From Pseudomonas sp. TMP9 (GTDB lineage: Bacteria > Pseudomonadota > Gammaproteobacteria > Pseudomonadales > Pseudomonadaceae): a stretch of DNA of 64,000 nucleotides. The number at the start of each line of letters is the position of its first letter. Positions within the stretch are counted from its first letter, which is position 1. Shown here one piece after another: positions 1-9,491 of this stretch. The translations under genes were made by a program, and so were the position numbers. Location: contig NZ_CP149803.1 in NCBI RefSeq assembly GCF_037943105.1, positions 2,046,001-2,110,000 of the forward strand, in the 5' to 3' direction. Below the pieces are notes generated by a model. It was not told the origin of the DNA. It saw only the letters and a list, made by a program, of their open reading frames with translations, and did no database searches.

Positions 1-444
1 GTGAGCAATAATGGTTTTCTGAATATTGGCCTGCCAGATACGCACCACGCACATGCCATTTTCAGGAATGCGCGATGGATCGACCAAGCCTGCGTGAATC
101 GCGAACGCACCGGCACCCGTCGACAGGTTGCCGCAATTGCCGCTCCAATCGACAAAAGCCTTATCAATCGACACCTGGCCATAGAGGTAGTCGACGTCGT
201 GATCCGGCTGGCTACTCTTGGACACAATCACGCACTTGGATGTTGATGACGTAGCACCGCCCATGCCGTCAATTTGTGCGGCATAAGGGTCAGGGCTGCC
301 GATCACGCGCATAAATAGCGCGTCACGCGCAGCGCCTGGCACCTGACAGCGCTCTGGCAAGTCCTGCAAGCGGAAGAACACACCCTTGCTGGTGCCGCCA
401 CGCATATAGGTGGCGGGGATTTTGATCTGGGGTAACTGAGACAT
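1..444 (-). CDS. prpF: PrpF, AcnD-accessory isomerase (N-terminal part, cut by window edge)
   Basis: Reading the minus strand from an ATG at 444 gives 148 residues open to the left edge, beginning MSQLPQIKIPATYMRGGTSK. The N-terminal (M)RGGTSKG(V)FF motif, DGMGGATSSTSK and the NCGNLSTGAGAFA segment are characteristic of the PrpF family (diaminopimelate-epimerase-like fold). PrpF isomerises or protects the product of AcnD so that the methylcitrate cycle can run through 2-methyl-cis-aconitate. It is the distal gene of the GntR-prpB-prpC-acnD-prpF set, 130 nt after acnD, with a REP-like repeat in between. The family is about 390 residues long, so roughly 60% lies outside the window. I see no break in the visible part. 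Confidence 0.93.
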   Translation of the reverse strand, partial: MSQLPQIKIPATYMRGGTSKGVFFRLQDLPERCQVPGAARDALFMRVIGSPDPYAAQIDGMGGATSSTSKCVIVSKSSQPDHDVDYLYGQVSIDKAFVDWSGNCGNLSTGAGAFAIHAGLVDPSRIPENGMCVVRIWQANIQKTIIAH

Positions 445-467
445 AGTGATTACCTAGCCTTTGAAAC

Positions 468-542
468 CGTAGGGTGGACAGTTTTTCCCCGTCCACCGCA
501 CGCGCGGTCAAGGTGGATCGATACAGCATGACCCACCCTACG
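468..542. repeat. REP-like inverted repeat (GTAGGGTGG family)
   Basis: Outer arms CGTAGGGTGG (468-477) and CCACCCTACG (533-542) are perfect inverse complements. An inner hairpin pairs GGTGGAC (473-479) with GTCCACC (491-497). GTAGGGTGG/CCACCCTAC ends are typical of dispersed REP/REPIN-type elements in Pseudomonas. The element fills most of the 130-nt gap between acnD and prpF, and could cause partial termination or stabilise the upstream mRNA. Confidence 0.6.
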
Positions 543-574
543 AAAGACCAAGGCGTTGCCGCCCCGGTGGCAGA

Positions 575-3193
575 TCAGCCCTTGGTGGACTCAAGGAAGT
601 CTTGGGCGAAACGCTGCAGCACGCCGCCAGCTTCGTAAATCAGCACTTCTTCGTCGCTGTCCAAACGGCACGTCATCGGCACCTCAACACGCTCGCCGTT
701 GCGACGGTTGATGACTAGCGTCAAGGTGGCGCGCGGTGTGCGCGTGCCAATCACGTCGTAGCTCTCCGTGCCGTCGATGCCCAAGGTCAGCCGCGTAGTG
801 CCTGGTTTGAACTCCAGCGGCAGCACGCCCATACCGATCAGGTTGGTGCGGTGAATGCGCTCAAAGCCTTCAGCGGCAATCACCTCAACACCGGCCAGAC
901 GCGGTCCTTTGGCAGCCCAGTCACGCGAGCTGCCTTGGCCATAGTCGGCACCGGCGATGATGATCAGGTTTTGCTTGCGGCCCATATAGGTTTCGATGGC
1001 TTCCCACATGCGTATTACTTTGCCTTCCGGCTCGACGCGGGTTAGCGAGCCCTTCTGCACCTTGCCATCCACCACGGCCATTTCGTTGACCAGCTGTGGG
1101 TTGGCGAAGGTCGCACGCTGCGCCGTCAAATGGTCGCCGCGGTGGGTGGCGTAAGAGTTGAAGTCCTCTTCCGGCAAGCCCATTTTGTGCAGGTACTCGC
1201 CCGCCGCTGAATCCAGCAAGATGGCGTTAGAAGGCGACAGGTGATCGGTGGTGATGTTGTCCGGCAGCACCGCCAGCGGCAACATGCCTTTGAGCGTGCG
1301 CTCGCCGGCCAGCGCGCCTTCCCAGTAAGGCGGACGGCGGATATAGGTCGACATCGGGCGCCAGTCGTACAGCGGGCTTTCAGACTCGGTCACTGTGCCT
1401 AAATCAAACATCGGGATGTAAACCTGATGAAACTGCTCCGGCTTAACGCAGGAGGCGACGATGGCGTCGATTTCTTCATCGCTGGGCCACAGGTCTTTCA
1501 GCGTGACCGGGTTGCCACTCTTATCCAGGCCCAGCACATCCTGCTCAATATCAAAGCGCACTGTGCCGGCGATGGCATACGCTACCACCAGCGGCGGCGA
1601 AGCCAAGAACGCTTGCTTGGCGTAGGGGTGAATACGCCCATCGAAGTTACGGTTACCACTCAGAACAGCCGTGGCATACAGGTCGCGGTCGATAATTTCT
1701 TGCTGAATGGCTGGGTCCAGCGCACCGGACATGCCGTTACATGTGGTGCAGGCGTAGCCAACGATGCCGAAACCGAGCTGCTCCATCTCGGACAACAGGC
1801 CCGCCTCTTCCAGATAGAGTTTGGCGACCTTAGAGCCCGGTGCAAACGAGGTTTTAACCCAGGGCTTGCGCTGCAAGCCGAGTTCGTTAGCCTTCTTCGC
1901 CACTAGGCCCGCGGCTACTACGTTGCGCGGGTTAGAGGTGTTGGTGCAGCTGGTGATCGCAGCGATGATTACGGCGCCATCAGGCATCAGACCCTCGGCC
2001 TCGTCGACTTTACCGGCTGCCAACATGGCCTCGTCAGCAATGCCGCGCTCATGCAAAGCGGAGGTCGGCAGGCGACGATGCGGGTTGCTCGGGCCGGCCA
2101 TGTTGCGCACCACGCTGGACAGATCAAAGCTCAGCACCCGCTCGTATTCAGCGGTGACCAGTGCATCAGCCCACAGGCCGGTGGTCTTGGCATAGTGCTC
2201 AACCAGCGCCACTTGTTCTGGCTCACGGCCAGTGAGTTTGAGGTAGTCGATGGTTTGCTGGTCGATGTAGAACATCGAGGCTGTAGCACCGTATTCGGGG
2301 CACATGTTGGAGATGGTTGCACGGTCACCGATGGTTAGGCTGTTAGCACCCTCACCGAAGAACTCAACCCAAGCGCCGACCACGCGCTGTGCACGCAAAA
2401 ACTCAGTCAGGGCCAGGACGATGTCGGTGGCGGTAATGCCCGGTTGACGCTTGCCAACCAAGTGGACACCGACAATGTCTGGCAGGCGCATCATTGAGGC
2501 GCGGCCAAGCATCACTGTTTCCGCTTCTAGGCCGCCAACACCCACCGCGATGACACCAAGCGCATCCACGTGCGGGGTATGACTGTCAGTGCCAACGCAT
2601 GTGTCCGGGAAGGCCACGCCGCCACGCGCTTGAATCACCGGGCTCATTTTCTCCAGGTTGATCTGGTGCATGATGCCGTTGCCAGCCGGGATCACGTCGA
2701 CGTTCTTGAACGCGGTTTTGGTCCACTCGATAAAGTGGAAGCGATCCTCGTTACGGCGCTCCTCAACCGCGCGGTTTTTCTCAAATGCCTCCGGATCAAA
2801 GCCTGCGTATTCCACAGCCAAGGAGTGATCAACGATCAGCTGGGTCGGCACCACCGGATTGACCTTGGACGGGTCACCGCCCTGCTCGGCGATCGCATCA
2901 CGCAAGCCGGCCAGATCAACCAGTGCGGTTTGCCCGAGAATGTCATGGCAGACCACTCGCGCTGGGTACCAAGGGAAATCCAGGTCGCGTTTACGCTCAA
3001 TAAGCTGCTTCAGCGACTCGGTCAAAATCGCCGGACTGCAGCGGCGGACTAACTGTTCAGCGAGTACGCGAGAGGTGTAGGGCAACTTGGCATAGGCACC
3101 CGGCGCGATGGCATCGACGGCCTCGCGGGTGTCGAAGTAATCCAGCACGGTGCCGGGCAGTGGCTTGCGGTAGAGGCTATTGAGAGTAATCAC
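575..3193 (-). CDS. acnD: 2-methylisocitrate dehydratase, Fe/S-dependent (AcnD)
   Basis: 872 residues, full length for AcnD. It dehydrates 2-methylcitrate in the cytosolic methylcitrate cycle of propionate breakdown, with PrpF as partner. The aconitase fold is clear: GTDSHTPHVDALGV substrate loop, [4Fe-4S] ligand cysteines in ITSCTNTSNP (about Cys416) and CTTCNG (about Cys482 and Cys485), and a C-terminal swivel domain with GADYGQGSSRDWAAKGP. The start is a GTG at 3193, two nt after the prpC stop. An AAGGAG lies inside the prpC end but about 11 nt from the GTG, so translational coupling is likely. General aconitase A is the alternative, but linkage to prpB, prpC and prpF makes AcnD the best call. 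Confidence 0.96.
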   Translation of the reverse strand: MITLNSLYRKPLPGTVLDYFDTREAVDAIAPGAYAKLPYTSRVLAEQLVRRCSPAILTESLKQLIERKRDLDFPWYPARVVCHDILGQTALVDLAGLRDAIAEQGGDPSKVNPVVPTQLIVDHSLAVEYAGFDPEAFEKNRAVEERRNEDRFHFIEWTKTAFKNVDVIPAGNGIMHQINLEKMSPVIQARGGVAFPDTCVGTDSHTPHVDALGVIAVGVGGLEAETVMLGRASMMRLPDIVGVHLVGKRQPGITATDIVLALTEFLRAQRVVGAWVEFFGEGANSLTIGDRATISNMCPEYGATASMFYIDQQTIDYLKLTGREPEQVALVEHYAKTTGLWADALVTAEYERVLSFDLSSVVRNMAGPSNPHRRLPTSALHERGIADEAMLAAGKVDEAEGLMPDGAVIIAAITSCTNTSNPRNVVAAGLVAKKANELGLQRKPWVKTSFAPGSKVAKLYLEEAGLLSEMEQLGFGIVGYACTTCNGMSGALDPAIQQEIIDRDLYATAVLSGNRNFDGRIHPYAKQAFLASPPLVVAYAIAGTVRFDIEQDVLGLDKSGNPVTLKDLWPSDEEIDAIVASCVKPEQFHQVYIPMFDLGTVTESESPLYDWRPMSTYIRRPPYWEGALAGERTLKGMLPLAVLPDNITTDHLSPSNAILLDSAAGEYLHKMGLPEEDFNSYATHRGDHLTAQRATFANPQLVNEMAVVDGKVQKGSLTRVEPEGKVIRMWEAIETYMGRKQNLIIIAGADYGQGSSRDWAAKGPRLAGVEVIAAEGFERIHRTNLIGMGVLPLEFKPGTTRLTLGIDGTESYDVIGTRTPRATLTLVINRRNGERVEVPMTCRLDSDEEVLIYEAGGVLQRFAQDFLESTKG

Positions 3194-3195
3194 GA

Positions 3196-4359
3196 TTAAT
3201 GGCGCTCCTTGAGCGGTACGAACGGCACATCTTCCGGGCCGACGTAATTGGCGCTTGGACGAATGATCTTGCCGTCGATGCGTTGCTCAATCACGTGGCT
3301 GGACCAGCCTGAGGTGCGGGCGATGACGAACAACGGAGTGAACATGGCGGTCGGCACACCCATCATGTGGTAGCTAACGGCGCTGAACCAATCCAAGTTG
3401 GGGAACATCTTTTTGATCTCCCACATGGTTGACTCTAAACGCTCGGCAATGTCGTACATCTTCATATTGCCCTGCTCGACCGAGAGTTCGCGGGCAACGT
3501 CTTTGATCACCTTGTTACGCGGGTCGCTGACGGTATAAACCGGGTGACCAAAACCGATCACCACTTCTTTCTTCTCCACCCGCGCGCGGATGTCGGCTTC
3601 CGCTTCATCGGCGTTGTCGTAGCGCTTCTGAATCTCGAATGCCACTTCGTTAGCGCCGCCATGTTTAGGTCCACGCAACGCGCCAATACCGCCAGCGATG
3701 CAGGAAAACATGTCAGAGCCGGTACCGGCGATCACCCGCGAGGCAAAGGTGGAGGCATTAAATTCATGTTCAGCGTAAAGATTGAGTGAGGTGTGCATGG
3801 CACGCACCCACGACTCACGGGGCTTCTCGCCATGCAGAAGATGGAGAAAATGGCCGCCGATGGAGTCATCGTCGGTTTGCACCTCAATGCGCTTGCCGTT
3901 GTGGCTGAAGTGGTACCAGTACAACAGCGCAGAACCCAGCGAGGCCATCAGCTTGTCAGCGATATCACGCGCCCCCGGGTGGTTATGGTCGTCCTTTTCC
4001 GGCGACACACAGCCCAACACAGACACGGCGGTACGCAACACATCCATCGGGTGTGCCGACGGCGGCAGATGCTCAAGGGTGGCCTTGAGGCTCGCTGGCA
4101 GACCACGCAGGGCCTTGAGCTTGGCTTTGTAGCCGGCAAGCTCTGCCACGTTAGGCAGCTTGCCATGCACCAGCAGGTGAGCGATTTCCTCAAACTCACA
4201 GCGATTGGCAAAGTCGAGCACGTCATAACCGCGGTAGTGCAGGTCGTTACCGGTGCGGCCAACGGTGCACAAGGCGGTGTTGCCAGCCGCTGTGCCACTC
4301 AGGGCCACAGATTTTTTCGGCTTAAAGCCTGGGTTCGGGGTTTCTGGGGTCGCGCTCAT
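3196..4359 (-). CDS. prpC: 2-methylcitrate synthase
   Basis: 387 residues of the citrate synthase superfamily. The enzyme condenses propionyl-CoA with oxaloacetate to 2-methylcitrate. Visible motifs are GPKHGGANE (first catalytic His region), [13 protein letters not shown] with His272, and the C-terminal [11 protein letters not shown]. Short length (about 375-390) and the absence of the N-terminal domain of hexameric GltA fit PrpC. A GAGGAG lies upstream of the ATG at 4359. It follows prpB by 53 nt and precedes acnD by 2 nt, all in one transcriptional direction. Confidence 0.96.
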   Translation of the reverse strand: MSATPETPNPGFKPKKSVALSGTAAGNTALCTVGRTGNDLHYRGYDVLDFANRCEFEEIAHLLVHGKLPNVAELAGYKAKLKALRGLPASLKATLEHLPPSAHPMDVLRTAVSVLGCVSPEKDDHNHPGARDIADKLMASLGSALLYWYHFSHNGKRIEVQTDDDSIGGHFLHLLHGEKPRESWVRAMHTSLNLYAEHEFNASTFASRVIAGTGSDMFSCIAGGIGALRGPKHGGANEVAFEIQKRYDNADEAEADIRARVEKKEVVIGFGHPVYTVSDPRNKVIKDVARELSVEQGNMKMYDIAERLESTMWEIKKMFPNLDWFSAVSYHMMGVPTAMFTPLFVIARTSGWSSHVIEQRIDGKIIRPSANYVGPEDVPFVPLKERH

Positions 4360-4412
4360 CGCGTATATCTCCTCATCCGGTGCAGTCGGGTCGTTGTTCT
4401 TATGTGGGGCAA

Positions 4413-5297
4413 CTATTTTTTGGCAGCGAACAACGCATCTAAGCTCTGCTCAAAGGCGTGGTAGTTGATGCGCTCGTACAGCTCCATGCGCGTTTGCATG
4501 GTATCGATCACATTCTTCTGCGTGCCGTCACGGCGCACGGCCATGTAAACGTTTTCAGCCGCCTTGTTCATGGCGCGGAAAGCCGACAGCGGATATAGCA
4601 CCAGGCCGACATCCACCGAGGCCAACTCTTGCGTGGTGAATAGCGGTGTGGCGCCAAACTCAGTGATATTGGCCAGGATGGGCGCTTTTACTCGGTCGGC
4701 AAACGTCTTGTACATCGCAAGTTCAGTAATCGCCTCTGGGAAAATCATATCGGCGCCGGCTTCAACACAGGCGGCAGCACGGTCCAAGGCTGAGTTCAGG
4801 CCTTCTACGGCCAGCGCATCGGTGCGCGCCATGATGACGAAGCTATCATCGGTGCGGGCATCCACAGCCGCCTTGATCCGATCGACCATCTCCTGCTGAG
4901 ACACGATCTCTTTATTAGGGCGATGGCCGCAGCGTTTGGCACCGACCTGATCTTCGATATGAATCGCGGCCGCGCCGAACTTGATCATCGACTTAACGGT
5001 GCGCGCCACGTTAAACGCCGAGCTGCCAAAACCGGTGTCAACGTCCACCAGCAGCGGCAAGTCGCAGACATCAGTAATGCGCCGCACATCGGTGAGCACA
5101 TCATCCAGACCAGTGATACCTAAGTCCGGCAAGCCCAGCGAGCCTGCTGCTACGCCGCCACCCGATAAGTAAATCGCCTTAAAACCCGCACGCTTGGCCA
5201 ACAAGGCGTGGTTGGCATTAATTGCACCGATGACTTGCAGCGGATGCTCGTCAGCTACCGCATCACGGAAACGTTGGCCGGGACTTTTCACACTCAT
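4413..5297 (-). CDS. prpB: 2-methylisocitrate lyase
   Basis: 294 residues of the isocitrate lyase/PEP mutase superfamily. It splits 2-methylisocitrate to pyruvate and succinate, the last step of the methylcitrate cycle. The catalytic loop is [10 protein letters not shown] with Cys123; the metal-site segment [11 protein letters not shown] and the FPEA element are present. GAGGTG precedes the ATG. The start overlaps the stop of the regulator gene in an ATGA arrangement, so regulator and enzyme genes are probably translationally coupled. Confidence 0.96.
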   Translation of the reverse strand: MSVKSPGQRFRDAVADEHPLQVIGAINANHALLAKRAGFKAIYLSGGGVAAGSLGLPDLGITGLDDVLTDVRRITDVCDLPLLVDVDTGFGSSAFNVARTVKSMIKFGAAAIHIEDQVGAKRCGHRPNKEIVSQQEMVDRIKAAVDARTDDSFVIMARTDALAVEGLNSALDRAAACVEAGADMIFPEAITELAMYKTFADRVKAPILANITEFGATPLFTTQELASVDVGLVLYPLSAFRAMNKAAENVYMAVRRDGTQKNVIDTMQTRMELYERINYHAFEQSLDALFAAKK

Positions 5298-6049
5298 GAC
5301 TCACCTCGGGGTTTGACTGTTTTGCTGGGCACGCCCTGCCCCATGCTCTTGGCACTGGCGGAGCTCATGGAATAGTGGCGCTCGATATTACGTTTGGAGG
5401 CGCCGATATGCCGGCGCATCAATAATTCGGCTAACTCGCCGTCGCGCTCGCTGATGGCGTCGAGAATGCGGTGATGCTCAACAAATGCTTGGCGCGGGCG
5501 ATTGGGTGTAGCGGAAAACTGCAAACGGTACATGCGCACCAGTTGATACAACTCACCGCACAGCATCTGGGTCAGAGTTTTATTACCGCTGCCTTGAATG
5601 ATGCGGTAGTGGAAGTCAAAATCACCTTCCTGCTGGTAGTAGCCGACGCCTGCTTTAAAGGCGGCGTCCTGCTCATGCAGATCAAGCACCCGACGCAGCT
5701 CGTCGATTTCCGCTACGGTCATGCGCTCAGCTGCCAAGCGACATGCCATACCTTCTAGGGATTCGCGAATTTCATACAACTCAATCAGCTCGGCGTGACT
5801 CAGCGACACCACCCGCGCACCAATATGCGGTACGCGTACCAGTAAGCGCTGGCCTTCCAAGCGGTGAATGGCCTCACGCAGCGGCCCACGGCTAATGCCA
5901 TAGGTGCGCGCCAGCTCCGGTTCAGAAATTTTACTGCCGGGGGCAATCTCGCCTTTGACGATGGCCGCCTGGATACGCCGAAACACCTGCTCGGAGAGGG
6001 TTTCTGAGTCATCTTGGCTGAACTGGGCAGGCTCAATCAAATCAAGCAT
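5294..6049 (-). CDS. GntR-family (FCD) transcriptional regulator of the prp operon
   Basis: 251 residues. An N-terminal winged helix-turn-helix (about residues 15-80: [20 protein letters not shown], then [16 protein letters not shown]) is followed by an all-helical FCD ligand-binding domain with the metal-site type motifs FHYRII and HHRILDAI. It is the first gene of the leftward prp unit and overlaps prpB by 4 nt, so it very likely controls the methylcitrate genes and itself; in related bacteria the signal is 2-methylcitrate or a related acid (family knowledge). No Shine-Dalgarno is visible before the ATG at 6049, and a candidate operator covers this start. The last ~25 residues are low-complexity and polar. 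Confidence 0.9.
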   Translation of the reverse strand: MLDLIEPAQFSQDDSETLSEQVFRRIQAAIVKGEIAPGSKISEPELARTYGISRGPLREAIHRLEGQRLLVRVPHIGARVVSLSHAELIELYEIRESLEGMACRLAAERMTVAEIDELRRVLDLHEQDAAFKAGVGYYQQEGDFDFHYRIIQGSGNKTLTQMLCGELYQLVRMYRLQFSATPNRPRQAFVEHHRILDAISERDGELAELLMRRHIGASKRNIERHYSMSSASAKSMGQGVPSKTVKPRGES

Positions 6050-6060
6050 ATTGTCGACAC
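6048..6060. promoter_or_regulatory. Candidate GntR operator, proximal copy
   Basis: ATATTGTCGACAC, containing the 8-bp palindrome TGTCGACA at 6052-6059, overlaps the start codon of the regulator gene. A copy differing at one base lies at 6121-6133. TTGTCGACA-like palindromes fit FadR/FCD-type GntR sites; assignment to this regulator is inference. Confidence 0.5.
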
Positions 6061-6080
6061 TGTACTATTTAGATGACGGG

Positions 6081-6109
6081 AAATTAACTCCCAGCTCATT
6101 AAATGTCAA
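6081..6109 (-). promoter_or_regulatory. Candidate sigma-70 promoter for gntR-prpBC-acnD-prpF
   Basis: On the minus strand a perfect TTGACA (-35, plus-strand positions 6104-6109) is followed after 17 nt by TAATTT (6081-6086), a weak -10. Transcription would begin near 6075, about 25 nt before the ATG at 6049, and both candidate operators flank it. Confidence 0.4.
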
Positions 6110-6120
6110 ATGACTCACTG

Positions 6121-6133
6121 ATATTGTTGACAC
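6121..6133. promoter_or_regulatory. Candidate GntR operator, distal copy
   Basis: ATATTGTTGACAC repeats the proximal site with one C-to-T change, 73 bp (close to seven helical turns) away and upstream of the predicted -35. Two sites on the same face of the helix would suit repression by looping. The rest of the 317-nt gap up to 6367 holds no other gene that I can support. Confidence 0.45.
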
Positions 6134-6366
6134 TTATGCATGCTACTTTAGTCGCTGATTATCCACCTCGCAGCACTGCGACCTTACTTGCATAAACGCT
6201 TATAAGCGTCTGTCCTGACTGAAAAAGCCCATGATAGAATGCATGCCGCTGCGACCTACAGATGAACAGCGGTCTGCCTGCTAGACTGCCAACTCAAGTA
6301 CGCCACCGGCGACACGCATTGCCCATTTTTTGCTAGCCCCCTCATCAACACCGCGCCTCAGGACTT

Positions 6367-6915
6367 ATGAGACTCAAGCCCTCTTTTCTACTGTTTTGCC
6401 TGTTACTTGCTCCCGGCCTGAGTTTCGCCGAGGACAAAACAGTCTATGGGCTTAATGAATACGTCCGACTTTTCGACCTCGACCTAAAGCTCGCCGCCAA
6501 ACTCGACACCGGGGCCAAAACCGCCTCACTAAGCGCGCGCGAAATAAAACGCTTTAAGCGTGATGGTGAGACGTGGGTGCGTTTCTACCTGGCCATCGAT
6601 GAAGCGCACAGCAACCCGATCGAACGGCCCTTGGCGCGCATTAGTAAAATCAAACGCCGCGCGGGCGACTATGATCCCAATGAAGAAAAAACCTACACAG
6701 CACGTCCAGTGATTGAAATGGACGTCTGCATGGGTACTTCCTTGCGCACGATTGAAGTTAACTTGACCGACCGTAGTGCATTTCAATACCCATTATTGAT
6801 AGGGTCCGAGGCGCTTAAACGCTTTTCGGCCTTAGTCGATCCAAGCCTTAAATACGCAGCAGGTAAACCTGCTTGTGCCCTTGACGTAAACCCTAGCCCT
6901 GCCCCTGACGAGTAA
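6367..6915 (+). CDS. Periplasmic retropepsin-like protein (putative zinc protease family, PF05618)
   Basis: 182 residues starting with a signal peptide (MRLKPSFLLFCLLLAPGLSF, cleavage after about SFA). The mature part has the aspartic protease-like motif AAKLDTGAKTASLSA around residues 40-54. DTGA is the catalytic-loop signature of retropepsins, and the family, long labelled ATP-dependent zinc protease, adopts that fold. Its substrate is not established from sequence. It is the first gene of a tight three-gene operon: 5 nt to the transglutaminase-like membrane protein and 4 nt more to the ATP-grasp ligase. The conserved trio suggests a shared envelope task. A second DTG-type loop is not obvious, so it would have to act as a homodimer. 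Confidence 0.8.
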   Translation: MRLKPSFLLFCLLLAPGLSFAEDKTVYGLNEYVRLFDLDLKLAAKLDTGAKTASLSAREIKRFKRDGETWVRFYLAIDEAHSNPIERPLARISKIKRRAGDYDPNEEKTYTARPVIEMDVCMGTSLRTIEVNLTDRSAFQYPLLIGSEALKRFSALVDPSLKYAAGKPACALDVNPSPAPDE

Positions 6916-6920
6916 ATGCC

Positions 6921-8447
6921 ATGCGCTCTCTTACCCTCCATCTGAAAGTCCTGGTCATACTCCTTGTGAGCCTGGGCATTCTGATTACGGCTTATCAGAT
7001 TTTCATCCTCGGCATCCCCATGACCGAAGACGAAACTGATGATTTGTGGAACATCGACGCCAAGGTCGAGTTTCAGGCCAACCCGCGCGAGCCGGTTAAG
7101 CTGCAAATGTTCGTGCCTCCACTGGCCCAGGACTTCGTCAGCCTGAATGAGAGTTTTATCTCCAATAACTACGGCGTGAGCATCAACCGCGCCGACGGCA
7201 ATCGCAAAGTGACCTGGTCTGCCCGTCGCGCCAGTGGCAAGCAAACGCTGTATTACCGCTTGGTGCTGACAAAGCGCTACAGCGGCGAACAAGCCAAAGC
7301 TAAAGGCCCGATTTTCCGTGACAGCATCCCCGTTGAAGGGGCCGAGAAGATTGCTGCTGAAGCATTACTCGCACCCATCCGTCAGCACTCAGCAGACGTT
7401 GAAACCTTTATCAGCGAGACCATCAAACGCGTTAACAACAGCAATGACGACAACGTCAAACTGCTGCTGAGCGGCGATGCCTCAACCGCTAATAAGGCCA
7501 CGGCTATTGAGCTGCTCCTGTCCATTGCCCACGTGCCCATGCAGCGCGTGCATACCATCCGCCTCGCCGCTGAAATCCAGCAGAGCCCGGAGCTTTGGCT
7601 GCGCAGCTTCAACGGCGAAAAATGGCTGTACTTCAACCCAGAGAGTGGCGAACAAGGCTTGCCAGTTGATCGGCTGGTCTGGTGGACCGGCGATGACAGC
7701 CTGGTCACCCTTGAAGGCGGCAAGCAGGCGCAAGTCAGTTTCAGCCTCAACAACAGCGAAATGAATGCCATACGCTTAGCCAAGTTGACCGACGAAAACA
7801 CCGACGCTGATTTCCTCGAATACAGCTTGTATGGCCTGCCGCTGCAGACTCAACAGACCTTTATGATCATGGTCATGATCCCGATTGGTGTGCTGGTGAT
7901 CTTGATCCTGCGCAACCTCGGCGGCTTGCAAACGCTCGGTACCTTTACCCCGGTACTGATTGCTCTGGCCTTCCGAGAGATGCAGCTGGGTTACGGCATT
8001 GTGTTCTTCACCATCATCACCGCACTGGGCCTTTCGCTGCGCTCCTACCTTGAACACCTGAAACTGCAGATGCTGCCGCGCCTCTCAGTGGTGCTGACCT
8101 TTGTCGTGGTACTGATCGCTGCTATCAGCCTGTTTAGCCACAAGCTTGGGCTTGAGCGCGGCCTATCGGTTGCACTGTTCCCAATGGTAATTCTGACCAT
8201 GACCATCGAGCGCTTGTCGATCACGTGGGAAGAGCGTGGCGGTGGTCATGCCTTCAAGGTCGCCATCGGCACCCTGTTCGCCGCCACCTTGGCGCACTTA
8301 CTGATGAGCGTGAAGGGCCTGAACTACTTCATCTTCACCTTCCCTGCAGTGCTGATGATCATGGTTGGCTTTATGTTGGCGATGGGTCGCTACCGCGGTT
8401 ACCGCCTGACCGAACTGTTCCGTTTCAAAGCCTTCCTCAAGGACTAA
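6921..8447 (+). CDS. Inactive transglutaminase fused to a 7-helix membrane domain
   Basis: 508 residues. One membrane helix near residues 9-28 is followed by a soluble region of about 270 residues resembling a transglutaminase-like fold (the family is described as inactive) with the segment AHVPMQRVHTIRLAAEIQ. From about residue 308 to the C-terminus come six to seven hydrophobic helices (for example TFMIMVMIPIGVLVILIL and LSVVLTFVVVLIAAISL), the 7TM part. An inner-membrane protein with the soluble domain outside is expected. It sits between the retropepsin-like and ATP-grasp genes with gaps of 5 and 4 nt. Function is unknown beyond this linkage, which recurs in Pseudomonas (from memory, the PA1766-PA1768 region). 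Confidence 0.8.
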   Translation: MRSLTLHLKVLVILLVSLGILITAYQIFILGIPMTEDETDDLWNIDAKVEFQANPREPVKLQMFVPPLAQDFVSLNESFISNNYGVSINRADGNRKVTWSARRASGKQTLYYRLVLTKRYSGEQAKAKGPIFRDSIPVEGAEKIAAEALLAPIRQHSADVETFISETIKRVNNSNDDNVKLLLSGDASTANKATAIELLLSIAHVPMQRVHTIRLAAEIQQSPELWLRSFNGEKWLYFNPESGEQGLPVDRLVWWTGDDSLVTLEGGKQAQVSFSLNNSEMNAIRLAKLTDENTDADFLEYSLYGLPLQTQQTFMIMVMIPIGVLVILILRNLGGLQTLGTFTPVLIALAFREMQLGYGIVFFTIITALGLSLRSYLEHLKLQMLPRLSVVLTFVVVLIAAISLFSHKLGLERGLSVALFPMVILTMTIERLSITWEERGGGHAFKVAIGTLFAATLAHLLMSVKGLNYFIFTFPAVLMIMVGFMLAMGRYRGYRLTELFRFKAFLKD

Positions 8448-8451
8448 TGCC

Positions 8452-9432
8452 ATGTTCGGTCTGATCAAGACGTGGAAAGCCCTTGAAGCCAAAGGCATCA
8501 TGGGCATTAACCGACGCAACGCGGACTACGTGCTGAAGTACAACAAACGGCACCTGTACCCGATCGTCGATGACAAAATCATCACCAAACTTCGCGCCAT
8601 CGAAGCGGGCATTGATGTGCCGGAAATGTATGGCGTTATCGATACCGAAAAAGGCATCGATAAGCTGCGTGACATCATCGGTGATCGGCCGGACTTCGTG
8701 GTTAAGCCAGCGCAAGGGGCTGGCGGCGACGGTATTTTGGTCATCGCCGATCGCTTCGAAGATAAGTATCGGACCATCTCGGGAAAGATCATCAGCCATG
8801 AAGAGATCGAACATCAGATCTCCAGCATTCTCACGGGGCTGTATTCACTCGGCGGCCACCGTGATCGTGCACTGATCGAATACCGCGTCACCCCGGATCA
8901 AATCTTCAAAAGCATCAGCTACGAAGGCGTACCTGACATCCGCATTATTGTGCTGATGGGCTATCCGGTCATGGCCATGCTGCGCTTGCCAACTCGCCAG
9001 TCCGGCGGCAAGGCTAACCTGCACCAAGGCGCCATCGGCGTGGGGGTCGACTTGGCCACCGGTTTAACCCTGCGCGGTACCTGGCTGAATAACAAAATCA
9101 GCAAACACCCGGACACCACCAACGCGGTGGACGGCGTACAACTGCCAAACTGGGATGGCTTTATGAAACTAGCCGCCGGTTGCTATGAACTGTGCGGCCT
9201 GGGTTATATCGGCGTGGACATGGTGTTGGACCAGGACAAAGGCCCGTTGATTCTTGAACTCAACGCCCGCCCAGGTCTAAACATCCAGATTGCTAACGAC
9301 TGCGGCCTTACGCATCGCGCCCATGCTGTCGAAGCCCGTCTAGCTGACTTGAAAAAGAAAGGCATAGTCGAAACAGCCGAAGAGCGCACGCGCTTCTCAC
9401 AACAGTTGTTTGGCCACGTATCAACGACCTGA
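8452..9432 (+). CDS. ATP-grasp ligase, alpha-L-glutamate ligase-like (RimK-related)
   Basis: 326 residues, cytosolic, no signal peptide. ATP-grasp features are KPAQGAGGDGILVI (glycine-rich loop, about residues 84-97), the metal-binding end LGYIGVDMVLD...ILELNARPG (about residues 249-277), and a basic N-terminus with NRRNADYVLKYN. The family is annotated as alpha-L-glutamate ligase-like or sugar-transfer-associated ATP-grasp; it would form an amide bond using ATP, but donor and acceptor are not known. It closes the three-gene cluster and is followed by a strong terminator. Confidence 0.82.
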   Translation: MFGLIKTWKALEAKGIMGINRRNADYVLKYNKRHLYPIVDDKIITKLRAIEAGIDVPEMYGVIDTEKGIDKLRDIIGDRPDFVVKPAQGAGGDGILVIADRFEDKYRTISGKIISHEEIEHQISSILTGLYSLGGHRDRALIEYRVTPDQIFKSISYEGVPDIRIIVLMGYPVMAMLRLPTRQSGGKANLHQGAIGVGVDLATGLTLRGTWLNNKISKHPDTTNAVDGVQLPNWDGFMKLAAGCYELCGLGYIGVDMVLDQDKGPLILELNARPGLNIQIANDCGLTHRAHAVEARLADLKKKGIVETAEERTRFSQQLFGHVSTT

Positions 9433-9491
9433 TTTGATCGGTCATACACATAAAGCTCGGATTAATCTGAGCTGAGCAGACGCTCACACCA

